A stretch of 64,000 nucleotides of DNA from Acidaminococcaceae bacterium (lineage in GTDB: Bacteria > Bacillota > Negativicutes > Acidaminococcales > Acidaminococcaceae), in NCBI GenBank assembly GCA_017405945.1, contig JAFQZL010000044.1:61535-125534 (forward strand), in the 5' to 3' direction. The position numbers were made by a program, and so were the translations under genes. Of the stretch, positions 1-9,275 are shown piece after piece. Within the stretch, counting starts at the first letter, position 1, and each line of letters opens with the position of its first letter. The notes under the pieces are model-generated. The model was not told where the DNA came from. It worked only from the letters and a program-made list of their open reading frames with translations, and ran no database searches.

Positions 1-563
1 GTGTAAACTTTAAATATAATACTACGGTCCTTTTCTGAAGGCCTCGTTTTTCCTCTTCCTATACGATTAACATGCAAGTACTGATCTTCAGTCCTCAGCA
101 AATGTTGTTTCATCCAAGCTAGTTCATCACCTAAAAACGAACGCATCTCAGGCTTTAAAAATCTGTTTTTTGATTTCTTCCCCACCTCATCACAGATATT
201 ATCAAGAATTTTCTTATTGGGTTGAAACTGCAGTTTGTAGACTCTTTTCCCTTTTTGTGTAGCGTCAACCATTGCATTATAAACATCCTTTAAGTGTTTA
301 TCCATCGTACTTACAACGATGTTGTAATTCTGTTCAAATTTTTTATCAACAATCTCTTTGGTATAACTAACCAGCGAATTAGCATAAGTAAAAATCGCTA
401 TACTACGTTTTTCGCCTTTTTCAAAACCTTCAGAGGCAATATCGTATGCTCTCCTTAATATCACAAGGCTTTTTCCAGAACCCGCAATACCCCGAATCAA
501 CAAATTTCTGTTTTTAGGATATTTAATACATTCTTCTTGTTTAGGGGTACACTTAATTTTCAT
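1..563 (-). CDS. UvrD/Rep-like SF1 helicase, N-terminal part (runs off window)
   Basis: Reading from the ATG at 563 towards position 1 gives an open frame to the window edge, about 187 codons. Residues 25-32 form a Walker A (GIAGSGKS) right after a Q-motif-like start (TPKQEE), as in superfamily I helicases; the rest of the helicase lies outside the window. It overlaps the upstream small gene by 11 bp, so it is the last visible gene of the operon that begins at 6534. Its role is inferred: a third motor protein accompanying the AddAB-like pair. Function beyond SF1 ATPase cannot be read from this fragment. Confidence 0.75.
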   Translation of the reverse strand, partial: MKIKCTPKQEECIKYPKNRNLLIRGIAGSGKSLVILRRAYDIASEGFEKGEKRSIAIFTYANSLVSYTKEIVDKKFEQNYNIVVSTMDKHLKDVYNAMVDATQKGKRVYKLQFQPNKKILDNICDEVGKKSKNRFLKPEMRSFLGDELAWMKQHLLRTEDQYLHVNRIGRGKTRPSEKDRSIIFKVY

Positions 564-738
564 GATGTCCATGGTTTGACACACCGCCTTTTTTGTTCTT
601 CTTCTTCCCAAAAGCATAAAAGTCTTCTCTGATTTTATCTATGTCATCATCATCTATACCCAATTCTCCATAATTGTTACTGCTTGGCGCCCAATAATCA
701 GCTATTACTTCCCAAAATGTTTTTTCTTTTTTCATCAT
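553..738 (-). CDS. Small hypothetical acidic/lysine-rich protein
   Basis: 61-residue protein with no recognised family. It has an aromatic N-terminal part (FWEVIADYW), an acidic middle (GIDDDDIDK) and a lysine-rich then histidine-containing tail. It sits between the AddB-like gene (gap 14 bp) and the SF1 helicase (11-bp overlap), so translation coupling makes it a probable real component of the four-gene operon. AGGTGACGG precedes the ATG closely. No membrane segment or signal peptide is visible. It could be an adaptor or inhibitor, but that is a guess. Confidence 0.6.
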   Translation of the reverse strand: MMKKEKTFWEVIADYWAPSSNNYGELGIDDDDIDKIREDFYAFGKKKNKKGGVSNHGHHEN

Positions 739-752
739 CCGTCACCTACTAA

Positions 753-3323
753 TTACTCTTGTAACAAGTGTTTTCTACAATAATATCCATGCGGACAGAA
801 TATACAGATTCTTTCATCCTTATCAACCTGCCGGGTAGCCTCATCATATAATACCGGGTTAGCACTATCGTTCAAATATTTTAAAAGGTATCGTAAGTAA
901 GGATACTTTTTATCTCTAAAAGCCTGATCATTTTTTTCCAACGTATTGAACGTATCGTCATGGCTACGCATAAAGGATGCAAAATCAACCTTTTCTCTAC
1001 GTTGGGCAGCATCAAAACCCGGGTACAATTTAAACACTTGCTCTCCAATCTCTTCAATTGAGACGTTACGCTCTGAGTCTTGTATCATCTTATAAATGGA
1101 TAGTATTAAGTTTGTAAAATAGAATTGTAAATGAAAACGATCTGTAAAGACCGGATATTTTTCTAAAATATAGTCATATAAATTTCGCATTTCACAAAGT
1201 TTATCGTTATAGCTCACTTCAGGCGGGAAATCACCTTCCCCAAGTTCTGCAATGTGAAGTTCTTTTACGTCAGGCATCTCATATTTTATTGCATTTTTCT
1301 TCTTTTTTATATCAATTAAGTTTCTTTTGCCCGATCTATTGATTTTCGCTCCATACATCTCCAGTAAACTCAGATAAGGAGACGGACCAACCGGTTTGTT
1401 CTCGCTTCCGCTAATCCAGGAAATATTAATTCCCGGATTCTGCAATGCAAGGAAAAATAAATATCTATTACTTACGCGAGTACTTTCAATATAATCAATA
1501 TAGCACTCTTTAAGCCTGCTTACCATTTTATCTCCATGAGTCCCAATATTTCTCATCACTTCTTGACTCAAGGGCCATGGATATCTGGTTGCGCTACCAG
1601 GCATGTGTACAGAATCACAAAAACCTAAAAACAATTTTTTGTTTTTAGCTTTTTGTAAGAACGGCAAAGCCTCAATATCCGCGATTGCGCCAAACATAAT
1701 GGAGTCTGAATCTTTACTTGTATCTTCTTCAATTTCGTCCCTTTTCCCTTTTTCTTTTAAACTGCCGCCTAAAAAGAAAGTCATTGCATCTGCCAGACTA
1801 TCAGCAGCACATTCTGTAATATAACGGGGATGTTGTTTTAATCGTTCTTGTACTTCTTTTACAATCTTTTTTTCTTCGGCCTGCAAGTTTTTCTTATCAG
1901 CTTTCGCATAAATCAGTCCTAATAATTTTTCAAAATGTTTTCCAATCGATACAATCTGTTTCCCTTCAGGGAATAATGTCTTGGCATCTGCAAAAATGCT
2001 GCTAATTACCGCTTCAATTTTATCAATTTCAGCTTCACTGCAGGAAAAAGCGCCAACATATTTCAGTGGGTTACCAAGAACCTCAGTCCATCTCATCGCT
2101 TGATTATCATACTCTTTTTCTTTGGGATCAAACAGCTTTACAATATTTCTCACAGTAAAACGTAGCGTCTGTAACCGTTCAGTCCATTCTTCCTCAGTAC
2201 GGCAATCTTCAAAATAAACTTTAACTTTTTCAAATAAATCTAACACCGATCGTGAGTCAGCAATATCACGTCCTGCCCAGCCGGTTGCGATGCAGCCCCG
2301 TATCATGTCATTTGAAAAAATTAATCGTTCCTGTTGCGCGTCCCAAGCTTTATACAAGCCCAAAAGATATTGTCCAACCGGATAGGCCAGTAAATGGTTC
2401 TTTACGTTTTTTTCCGGGAAGAATGTATCAACTACCTCCTCAACATCATCACCCATCGGACTAAAAAGCGCAACCCCCTGTTCTAAATAATCATCGACGC
2501 TTCGTACGTATGAGAACACATCTTGAAACTCTTCTAACTCAATATCTTCAACACTGCTCCCGGTTTCTTTACCGTTGAAAACGGGGGCAAATCTTTTGGC
2601 TCTTGCCGTTCCTTCCAGTTGTTCCTTTTGTAAGCCTTTAAAATGTTTATTCTCTTCCCACACCTGATACGCATATTTTATATCTTCATCATAGTTATTT
2701 AAAAATATTACTTCAATATTTGCTACCGACAACGCACTAATCAACCGATACTGTATCGGTGTAATATAATAGAATCCCTGGAAGTAGATTTTTCTAGATT
2801 TTTGAATTTCTATTTTGGCTTTTTGAAACCGCTCTATTAACCCGGGCTGACTCATACAACCTGCAATGTCAGACAACCACGCGTTCATTTCTTTCTCAAA
2901 ATCCAAATATATTTTTTTGAACAGTTTTAGGTCTGCATCCTCAAACAACATGTCATCCGGACGAATACCTATAATGAACAAATCGCGTATGGAAGACAGA
3001 ATTTCCATACTGTTTTGCCTAAACGAAAGGATTCTCTTTTTATCTTCAGATCCATTCTTTCCATAATCGTCAATAATACGTCTGACAATCAAAAGTTGTT
3101 CCAGCTTAGAAGCATCGCTATACCATTCAGGCAACATAGACGGCAACAGATGATTAATATGACGGGCCTTAATTTTAGCGTCTTTTTCAAATACATCTTT
3201 CCACGCCTGCAGCATTTTAGAAGACGCAGTGATAATCGGTCCGTCAAGAACCAATCGACCTTCTTGAACCGCCTCGAATAGTTGATATATGTCTTTATAA
3301 TTAATTACCCTTGGCTTTATCAT
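753..3323 (-). CDS. AddB-like protein with C-terminal Fe-S cysteines but no visible nuclease core
   Basis: 856 residues, resembling the inactive-helicase subunit AddB/RexB: alpha/beta N-terminal region without a Walker A (ITASSK where a P-loop would be). The C-terminus carries C840-x2-C843-x5-C849 and a candidate fourth cysteine at C710, the pattern of the iron-sulfur staple that clamps RecB-type nuclease domains in AddB and Cas4. The ~130 residues between C710 and C840 contain no obvious D..ExK nuclease triad, and the family is normally about 1100-1200 residues. RBS GGGGAG precedes the ATG. Four bases separate it from the AddA-like gene, so the two products probably form a complex. Assignment to AddB is by gene order and Cys pattern; direct similarity needs a profile search. 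Confidence 0.65.
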   Translation of the reverse strand: MIKPRVINYKDIYQLFEAVQEGRLVLDGPIITASSKMLQAWKDVFEKDAKIKARHINHLLPSMLPEWYSDASKLEQLLIVRRIIDDYGKNGSEDKKRILSFRQNSMEILSSIRDLFIIGIRPDDMLFEDADLKLFKKIYLDFEKEMNAWLSDIAGCMSQPGLIERFQKAKIEIQKSRKIYFQGFYYITPIQYRLISALSVANIEVIFLNNYDEDIKYAYQVWEENKHFKGLQKEQLEGTARAKRFAPVFNGKETGSSVEDIELEEFQDVFSYVRSVDDYLEQGVALFSPMGDDVEEVVDTFFPEKNVKNHLLAYPVGQYLLGLYKAWDAQQERLIFSNDMIRGCIATGWAGRDIADSRSVLDLFEKVKVYFEDCRTEEEWTERLQTLRFTVRNIVKLFDPKEKEYDNQAMRWTEVLGNPLKYVGAFSCSEAEIDKIEAVISSIFADAKTLFPEGKQIVSIGKHFEKLLGLIYAKADKKNLQAEEKKIVKEVQERLKQHPRYITECAADSLADAMTFFLGGSLKEKGKRDEIEEDTSKDSDSIMFGAIADIEALPFLQKAKNKKLFLGFCDSVHMPGSATRYPWPLSQEVMRNIGTHGDKMVSRLKECYIDYIESTRVSNRYLFFLALQNPGINISWISGSENKPVGPSPYLSLLEMYGAKINRSGKRNLIDIKKKKNAIKYEMPDVKELHIAELGEGDFPPEVSYNDKLCEMRNLYDYILEKYPVFTDRFHLQFYFTNLILSIYKMIQDSERNVSIEEIGEQVFKLYPGFDAAQRREKVDFASFMRSHDDTFNTLEKNDQAFRDKKYPYLRYLLKYLNDSANPVLYDEATRQVDKDERICIFCPHGYYCRKHLLQE

Positions 3324-3327
3324 AAAG

Positions 3328-6300
3328 TTATCTCCCCATTTTTATCAACTTTGCCCATGTATCATCCTGTAGCCTATAAGGCGCAAAACAATACAGGCGT
3401 TTCTTGGCTCTGGTTAATGCAACATATAAAATACGCGTTTCTTCTTTTCGTATTGCGTTGGCTTCCGTTTCCTTAAATTCTTCATAGTATTGATTGAAAT
3501 GTCTGTATTTATTAACTTCACGTAAATCCTCTTTATCGACATTAGCGCCGGCAGCGCGTTGTGATAACCAACCAACTTTGACCAAACAGTCCTCATCATC
3601 AATATCGTCATTGGTGATAATGTCCATATTTGATTTGCTTATATCTTTTTCCCACATAAACGGGGTGTTCGTATGCGTAATCACAACCGTGTCAAACTCA
3701 AGCCCTTTTGCCTTATGAACTGTCATGCATTCAATTATTCTTCGATCATTATTCTCCGGATACACAGCATCTTCAGTATCATTTGCATCACTCATACGTA
3801 GAGTCAAAAAATCATAAACCCCATGTAAAGATGCAAACTCACCTGAAAAGTGTTCATATAAGATTCGGAACAATTTATTTATATTGAGATTGTAAAAGTC
3901 TACTTCATTTCTTATTTCAGCTTCCTGTAAATCGGATAATTCTTCAGAAGAAATCTTCTTTTTTTCTTGCTTTAAATTTTCCCATACCTTCGACTCAGGC
4001 TTCGTGTAGTTTACAATATCACGCAGCAACATGAATATCGGCTTTTGTTTTGCATCCTGCAAAAATACGTCCCAGCCTTCCTGATCCAACAATGACGTGA
4101 AATATGATGCAAGCTTTTCAGTATTACCAGCAAGCCCGCTAATCTTTTCAGCAGAAGGTTTTACAGAAAAAAACGGCGTCAGAAAAACATTATACAAATA
4201 TACAGGATTATCAGGATATAATAAGGCTCCCAATAATGCATGTATATCCACAACCGGTTTTGTATGATAAAAGCCACCATCTAATTTAGCACGACAAGCC
4301 AGCCCTGATGCTCTACACCACCCAACCGTTTCTTTTACATTATTATTTGTACGGCTTAATATACAAATGCTATCACCATTACCGTTATCAGGAATAATGT
4401 TCCTAACTAATTGACCAAATTTTGACGGCAAATCTAATCTACTTCTGTAATTTAAGATTTCAAATACACAATCTTCGTTTTGGAAATCCCTTGTTGCGAC
4501 TGCCTGCGGCGTGTCTTCTTCACTATGCAACAAATCTCCCCAACTATTAAAAATTTCATTTAATTTATTTAATACGCGATAATCCGTCCGATAATTATTT
4601 ACTAAAATATGTTCACGGTAATTGTTGTCTCCCAGTTCTGATTTTAACCGTTCAAAAGCAGATTCTGTCGCACCGCGGAAACGATAAATGCTCTGCTTAA
4701 TATCCCCGACCACGAACAGCTGGCACTGCAGGATTTTTGAAATCCAGGCAATGCTATCTATCTGGCTGTTGTCTGTATCTTGGAATTCATCAACAAACAG
4801 ATATTTAAATTCCGTATTTCGCAAAGTATTCAGCGGTAATTTTGTAATAGCGTCCATTTCCGCTTTAATATCATCAACAGCGATTGCGTTTGAAGATAAT
4901 TTTAAGTCCTGATAGGCTTTTTGTGCCCGGATTACAATTTGCTTCAATGTTTTATTGATAATTTCATCTCTTTCAGAGGCGCCAAAATCCAAATCAACCT
5001 CATCTTTTGGATAAAAGCCACGCGAACTCAAAGTGTTCCAGCATTTCAACGCCAGTTTTTCATATTCACTAATCGATAATTTAAATGTTCCAATAAACTT
5101 ATCCTGCCCGGATTCCTGATATATTTCATTGACAATTTCCCGAATAATATTCTGTTTTTCAAATGTAAACCCGCGTACTCCTACACTTGTTCCATAACCC
5201 AGACGCGATCCTTCATTGGTAACAATATCTTTGAAAAAGCTGTCAATTGTTTTGATTTGCATATCTGACAATTCTTCAATGACAGATAAATACTTGATGT
5301 CTTTCGTACATTTGTAATATTCGGCAACTTTCTCCTGCAATTTTTCTGTCATATGCTCAGCTGCTTTATTGGTAAAAGTAACCAAACAAATATCCTTCGG
5401 TTTTAAATCCGGAACCGTAGCTAACAAAAACATGACCCGGTCAATCATAACCGTAGTTTTTCCCGTACCGGCGCTTGCTTTAACTATAATATCTAAATCA
5501 ACACCGGCATGTTCAACTTTATACTGTTCAAAATTGAAATCTTTAGAATTCTTTATTAACAAACGAAACTTTGCGTCTAATGAGACCCCTGATTTGCTTA
5601 CGCGTATCTTGCCATCCTCAACAAGTAATTCAGGGACTCTTTCTTTAGGAACTTGAACATAACATAATATTAAATAAGGATATTCGTTTTTTAATTTTTT
5701 ATAGTAACCAGTATCTCCATCATGATCGCTTAAAAACAGAAACACTTTCCGGCCCTGTTGTAACTTGCCTTTTAAAAAATCTTTATTAAATTTTCTTAAC
5801 GTACTCGTACTAATTGTCAAAGAATATTGTTCTGATGTGGCAAGCATGGTTTGATCCTCTCCAGCACGTCCTTGTATTACCCCAGGCGCAACATAAACAG
5901 CAGTTGAAAAAGGTCTTGCTTCTTTTAACTGTAAAAAGAAAGCCTCCCAGTCATCGTCCAATGCATTCATGCGTATAGCAAAAAAATCAGTAACTGCGAC
6001 TTTTGTATTCTCCCCCTCGATAAAAAGTTCCTCACCTTTATGAATCGTTTCTATCAGGTCATTCTCAAAGTTTATGTCACGTAAATCTACAAAACCAACT
6101 ATCTCAACTTTACCGCCCTGGGGGACCATTAATTTTAAATCGACATCCCATTGCAGTTTCGCTATTACATAATAATGTGGCAACTCCCCTTTGCTTATAC
6201 GATAATTTAGAGAATTCCAACTTATGAAAAACTTATCACCGTGCTCCGTTGTTTTAACATCAATTTTCCATCCATTAATATAAAAATCTTCTTTATCACA

Positions 6301-6534
6301 TTCCCCAGGCTCATACACGGTAAAATTTGTAAATGCTTTAATCTCATTTTGTATCAAAAAATGTTCAAACGCAACTTCACCAATTTTGCCAACAAAAATG
6401 TCACGAACTCTTTCCTCATAGGCACGTTCCGGCTGATCCCAAGCGCCAAAAGGATGACCATTATGATTAAAAGCTGCTTTTTTAGCAAAGTTTAAACAAT
6501 TTTCAAGTTCAGTATGTTTTAAATTGATAATCAT
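3328..6534 (-). CDS. AddA-like UvrD helicase with N-terminal PD-(D/E)XK-type domain
   Basis: 1068 residues. Residues ~45-125 look like a PD-(D/E)XK nuclease: GKIGE (E53), then D83 and the IDVK doublet D92/K94. A second uncharacterised region follows to ~340. The UvrD-type helicase starts at Walker A 353-360 (ASAGTGKT), continues through DEFQDTD (motif II) and VVGDIKQSIYRFRG (motif III), and ends at VALTRAKKRL (motif VI) only ~25 residues from the stop. AddA/RecB proteins carry their nuclease at the C-terminus; here it is absent there and a nuclease-like domain lies at the N-terminus. Start ATG has AAGGATT upstream. Probable role: ATP-driven DNA processing in phage defence, inferred from context with the methyltransferase island. 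Confidence 0.8.
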   Translation of the reverse strand: MIINLKHTELENCLNFAKKAAFNHNGHPFGAWDQPERAYEERVRDIFVGKIGEVAFEHFLIQNEIKAFTNFTVYEPGECDKEDFYINGWKIDVKTTEHGDKFFISWNSLNYRISKGELPHYYVIAKLQWDVDLKLMVPQGGKVEIVGFVDLRDINFENDLIETIHKGEELFIEGENTKVAVTDFFAIRMNALDDDWEAFFLQLKEARPFSTAVYVAPGVIQGRAGEDQTMLATSEQYSLTISTSTLRKFNKDFLKGKLQQGRKVFLFLSDHDGDTGYYKKLKNEYPYLILCYVQVPKERVPELLVEDGKIRVSKSGVSLDAKFRLLIKNSKDFNFEQYKVEHAGVDLDIIVKASAGTGKTTVMIDRVMFLLATVPDLKPKDICLVTFTNKAAEHMTEKLQEKVAEYYKCTKDIKYLSVIEELSDMQIKTIDSFFKDIVTNEGSRLGYGTSVGVRGFTFEKQNIIREIVNEIYQESGQDKFIGTFKLSISEYEKLALKCWNTLSSRGFYPKDEVDLDFGASERDEIINKTLKQIVIRAQKAYQDLKLSSNAIAVDDIKAEMDAITKLPLNTLRNTEFKYLFVDEFQDTDNSQIDSIAWISKILQCQLFVVGDIKQSIYRFRGATESAFERLKSELGDNNYREHILVNNYRTDYRVLNKLNEIFNSWGDLLHSEEDTPQAVATRDFQNEDCVFEILNYRSRLDLPSKFGQLVRNIIPDNGNGDSICILSRTNNNVKETVGWCRASGLACRAKLDGGFYHTKPVVDIHALLGALLYPDNPVYLYNVFLTPFFSVKPSAEKISGLAGNTEKLASYFTSLLDQEGWDVFLQDAKQKPIFMLLRDIVNYTKPESKVWENLKQEKKKISSEELSDLQEAEIRNEVDFYNLNINKLFRILYEHFSGEFASLHGVYDFLTLRMSDANDTEDAVYPENNDRRIIECMTVHKAKGLEFDTVVITHTNTPFMWEKDISKSNMDIITNDDIDDEDCLVKVGWLSQRAAGANVDKEDLREVNKYRHFNQYYEEFKETEANAIRKEETRILYVALTRAKKRLYCFAPYRLQDDTWAKLIKMGR

Positions 6535-6683
6535 GATAATAATCCTTAAGCTATATTATATAAGCGAATGTTAATTAATTTCCACTTATAATCCTAAACT
6601 CCTTCTTTTATTATACAACCATTGCAGAAACATTACTTTCTTTAACAGTACAGTCATCAACTGCCTCAATTTTAACAGCTTAA

Positions 6684-7310
6684 CTATGAAAATATCCACT
6701 TAATAAAAGAACCTATAACCTTTAAACATTCCATTGCAAGGCCTGTTGGAGTATCTTCATGAAAACTAGCTGTTAGAATCTTATTGTTGCTATTGTAATT
6801 TTGTGTATTTTGCCGATTACTAAACTTATTTTTGTTTGAATCAGAATTTGGAGAGTCTGCTGCATTACTTCTTTCTCCGATATTTGAATAATGCGTGTGC
6901 TTATCTTCATCTTGAAACGATAATGCCTCGTTTACAAAAAAGATTTTATTACAGCATGGACATCTTGCCGTAACGTTTTCAAATTTGACCGTCGTTTCCA
7001 TTCCGCAATATGTGCATTTACAAACAACCGAATCGGCTTCTGAGTTAACTACAATAGGCTCCTCTTTCTTCATGGTATCGGCCGGAGCTCCACATTTACG
7101 GCAATACTTTGCTCTAAAAGGTAGGTTGGCACCACAGCTAAAACAAACAATGGAAGACCCTGTAAGGTTTTCATTGCTTGCTCCGCAGTTCATGCATTTC
7201 TTTGCCTTATTAGGCAACTTAACACCACAATTTATACAGAATTTAAAATCTAATAAACCCTTTGAGGAAAAACTCGCTTTTCTTCCCTTGTGCGGTGTTT
7301 TCTTTGTCAT
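6684..7310 (-). CDS. Multi zinc-ribbon protein
   Basis: 208 residues. Three CxxC...CxxC ribbons are visible: CINCG/CMNCG, CFSCG/CRKCG and CTYCG/CPCC, all in the first ~125 residues, followed by a low-complexity Asn/Ser-rich linker and a short C-terminal hydrophobic segment (LKVIGSFIKWIFS). Such proteins usually bind zinc and act as adaptors for membrane or nucleic-acid machinery; no catalytic residues are seen. It stands alone between two defence operons, AT-rich like them. The weak AAAGGC ribosome site precedes the ATG. Function unknown. Confidence 0.7.
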   Translation of the reverse strand: MTKKTPHKGRKASFSSKGLLDFKFCINCGVKLPNKAKKCMNCGASNENLTGSSIVCFSCGANLPFRAKYCRKCGAPADTMKKEEPIVVNSEADSVVCKCTYCGMETTVKFENVTARCPCCNKIFFVNEALSFQDEDKHTHYSNIGERSNAADSPNSDSNKNKFSNRQNTQNYNSNNKILTASFHEDTPTGLAMECLKVIGSFIKWIFS

Positions 7311-7509
7311 TGTGCCTTTATTCTCTTTTGAATAACTAATTTGAAATCATCATAATAAGTCATTCACGACATATCCTCAATTATCTATCTATATGGCAAT
7401 GTAACCGTCAGGTAATTATTGAAATTAAGATTTGACCCACGGCAAGAAATAGGTTGAACATGGTACAACTCTTTTATCATGACTAAAAAATCGTTTTTCG
7501 GTAATGTAT

Positions 7510-9174
7510 TCATTTAAAGAAATATCTAAAATACTCCCTCAGATTATCATCAACTGCATATACAAAAGTTCCGTTTATAGCACGAGTCATAAGTATTAGA
7601 TACAAATTCAATTCAAATTGTCTCTTCCACTCTTCCCCGCTGGATTTCATAAATTTGTCTGTTAGTTTATTACTATTTATGCAAATACAGCGTTTATCTT
7701 TATCATAATAAACATCTTCCCCGAAAATAACCCCAGCATAATTTAAATCAAAACCTTGAATCGTATGAATGCTAAAAATATCTTTATCCCAGCGTAATAC
7801 GTGTCCGTCTATGATAGGCGTATCCTTATGGGATGCTATCGGTCCGACAAGAACACGACATAAGTTCGATTCATTATTTAAACCATTAATTATCGAAAAA
7901 AGCTCTTCCAAACTATCAACGGTGGAAAGGCAATAATTCTCGATTCTTTTATGATCTCTAAAGTCAAGATTTACCCCTTCTAATACTTTTTTAACATATT
8001 CATAGTAGCCATTACCACCTTTGCACCTCATTTGGGAATACAATTCGATTTTTTTAGCAAGGCGTGGTTTGCAAATCTCTTCGAGTTTAAATCGTGGGAT
8101 ATCCGCAGTGCGAATTCTCTGATACTCATCGTAAAAAATAATTTGGAGACGGCTTTTTTTAATAATCCAGTCTAATTCCGTGTAAGCTTGGTTATTGTCT
8201 TTAGTAAAATCTTCCTTCATCATAATTTTATTTGCTTTGTCAAACTCTACATTTAAATAGCCTGGCAGATGCTTGCGCCAGTATAATCTATGGGCTTCAT
8301 CTACGACTAATAAGCCATATTTAATATCACTTTTTGCTACTTGATTTGGGGTAAGTATCATCTCTGGGTTAAGTCCATTTATTGTTTTAAAGACTTCCTT
8401 CATTGTCTTATGTAGTTCTCCCATTGGAACAACAAATCCAATCTTCTCACTCTTTAAATCTGAAAGCTTAGAAATGATTTTTTGAATATCACCTATCCCA
8501 AGTTCAGCAAAAATCTCCCTATAAAAACGTAACTCAGATTTATTTGAAATACTAGAGGAGGATAAATCTACAAGTAGTTTTAATAAGTATACTGCGAGTA
8601 TTGTTTTTCCAGTCCCTGCTCCACCCATAACTTCAACAAGTGATTTTTCTGACTTAGTATTAACAATTGCCAACCATTTTAGAATTTCATATAAACCACT
8701 ATACTGCTCACTGGACAACGTTTTATAAGGTGAATACTTAAATATATCCGAATTCTCTATATCTTGCAGAGTTTTAGAAACGATGCCCTTTCTCATTAAA
8801 TTGTTCCATACATCTTTAAAATCATCTATGTAAGCTTCACGATAAAAGTAATTATGATCAACAATGCCCTCATTACCATTAATCAGGTTCTTGGAACCGT
8901 CTGCGCTCATATATTTAATCAAAAATGATTCCAAATCAAGTATTACAGATTTATTGAATGTTTTGTCACTTATGTAACATACGTCAGTAAAATCTATGAA
9001 GTTATTATCTTGCCTGTGTTGATTGGTTCGCCTAATCGCATCCAAAGTCTCTCCAACATAAGCAGATTTTTCATTATAAAAAATGTATACTATTGGCCAG
9101 TTCGTTCCATACAACCATTCGTTTAGACAATTTGTTGTGTTAGCATCAAATTTGTAAGTTTGAATAGATAACAT
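7510..9174 (-). CDS. GIY-YIG nuclease fused to DUF2075 (Schlafen-group) helicase
   Basis: 554 residues. The N-terminus holds a GIY-YIG-like nuclease: VYIFY at 29-33, AYVGE at 38-42 and the arginines R48/R49 following; the canonical GIY and YIG appear in diverged form. A linker leads to a DUF2075-type SF1 ATPase with Walker A GGAGTGKT at 184-191, LLVVDEAH as Walker B and a C-terminal LMTRAINGTFVY motif VI. Family members are predicted DNA/RNA helicases common in defence islands. RBS AGGGGGG lies 8 bases before the ATG. It is 102 bp downstream of the methyltransferase gene on the same strand, so it may ride with that operon or be an independent defence gene. Confidence 0.85.
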   Translation of the reverse strand: MLSIQTYKFDANTTNCLNEWLYGTNWPIVYIFYNEKSAYVGETLDAIRRTNQHRQDNNFIDFTDVCYISDKTFNKSVILDLESFLIKYMSADGSKNLINGNEGIVDHNYFYREAYIDDFKDVWNNLMRKGIVSKTLQDIENSDIFKYSPYKTLSSEQYSGLYEILKWLAIVNTKSEKSLVEVMGGAGTGKTILAVYLLKLLVDLSSSSISNKSELRFYREIFAELGIGDIQKIISKLSDLKSEKIGFVVPMGELHKTMKEVFKTINGLNPEMILTPNQVAKSDIKYGLLVVDEAHRLYWRKHLPGYLNVEFDKANKIMMKEDFTKDNNQAYTELDWIIKKSRLQIIFYDEYQRIRTADIPRFKLEEICKPRLAKKIELYSQMRCKGGNGYYEYVKKVLEGVNLDFRDHKRIENYCLSTVDSLEELFSIINGLNNESNLCRVLVGPIASHKDTPIIDGHVLRWDKDIFSIHTIQGFDLNYAGVIFGEDVYYDKDKRCICINSNKLTDKFMKSSGEEWKRQFELNLYLILMTRAINGTFVYAVDDNLREYFRYFFK

Positions 9175-9275
9175 TTTTATGCCCCCCTACAGATATAGGC
9201 GTATTTAATATATAGGCATCCTTTTTAATTTAATTAAGATAGAAATTCTTTCTTTTGTTAAAAAACAACAAACTA

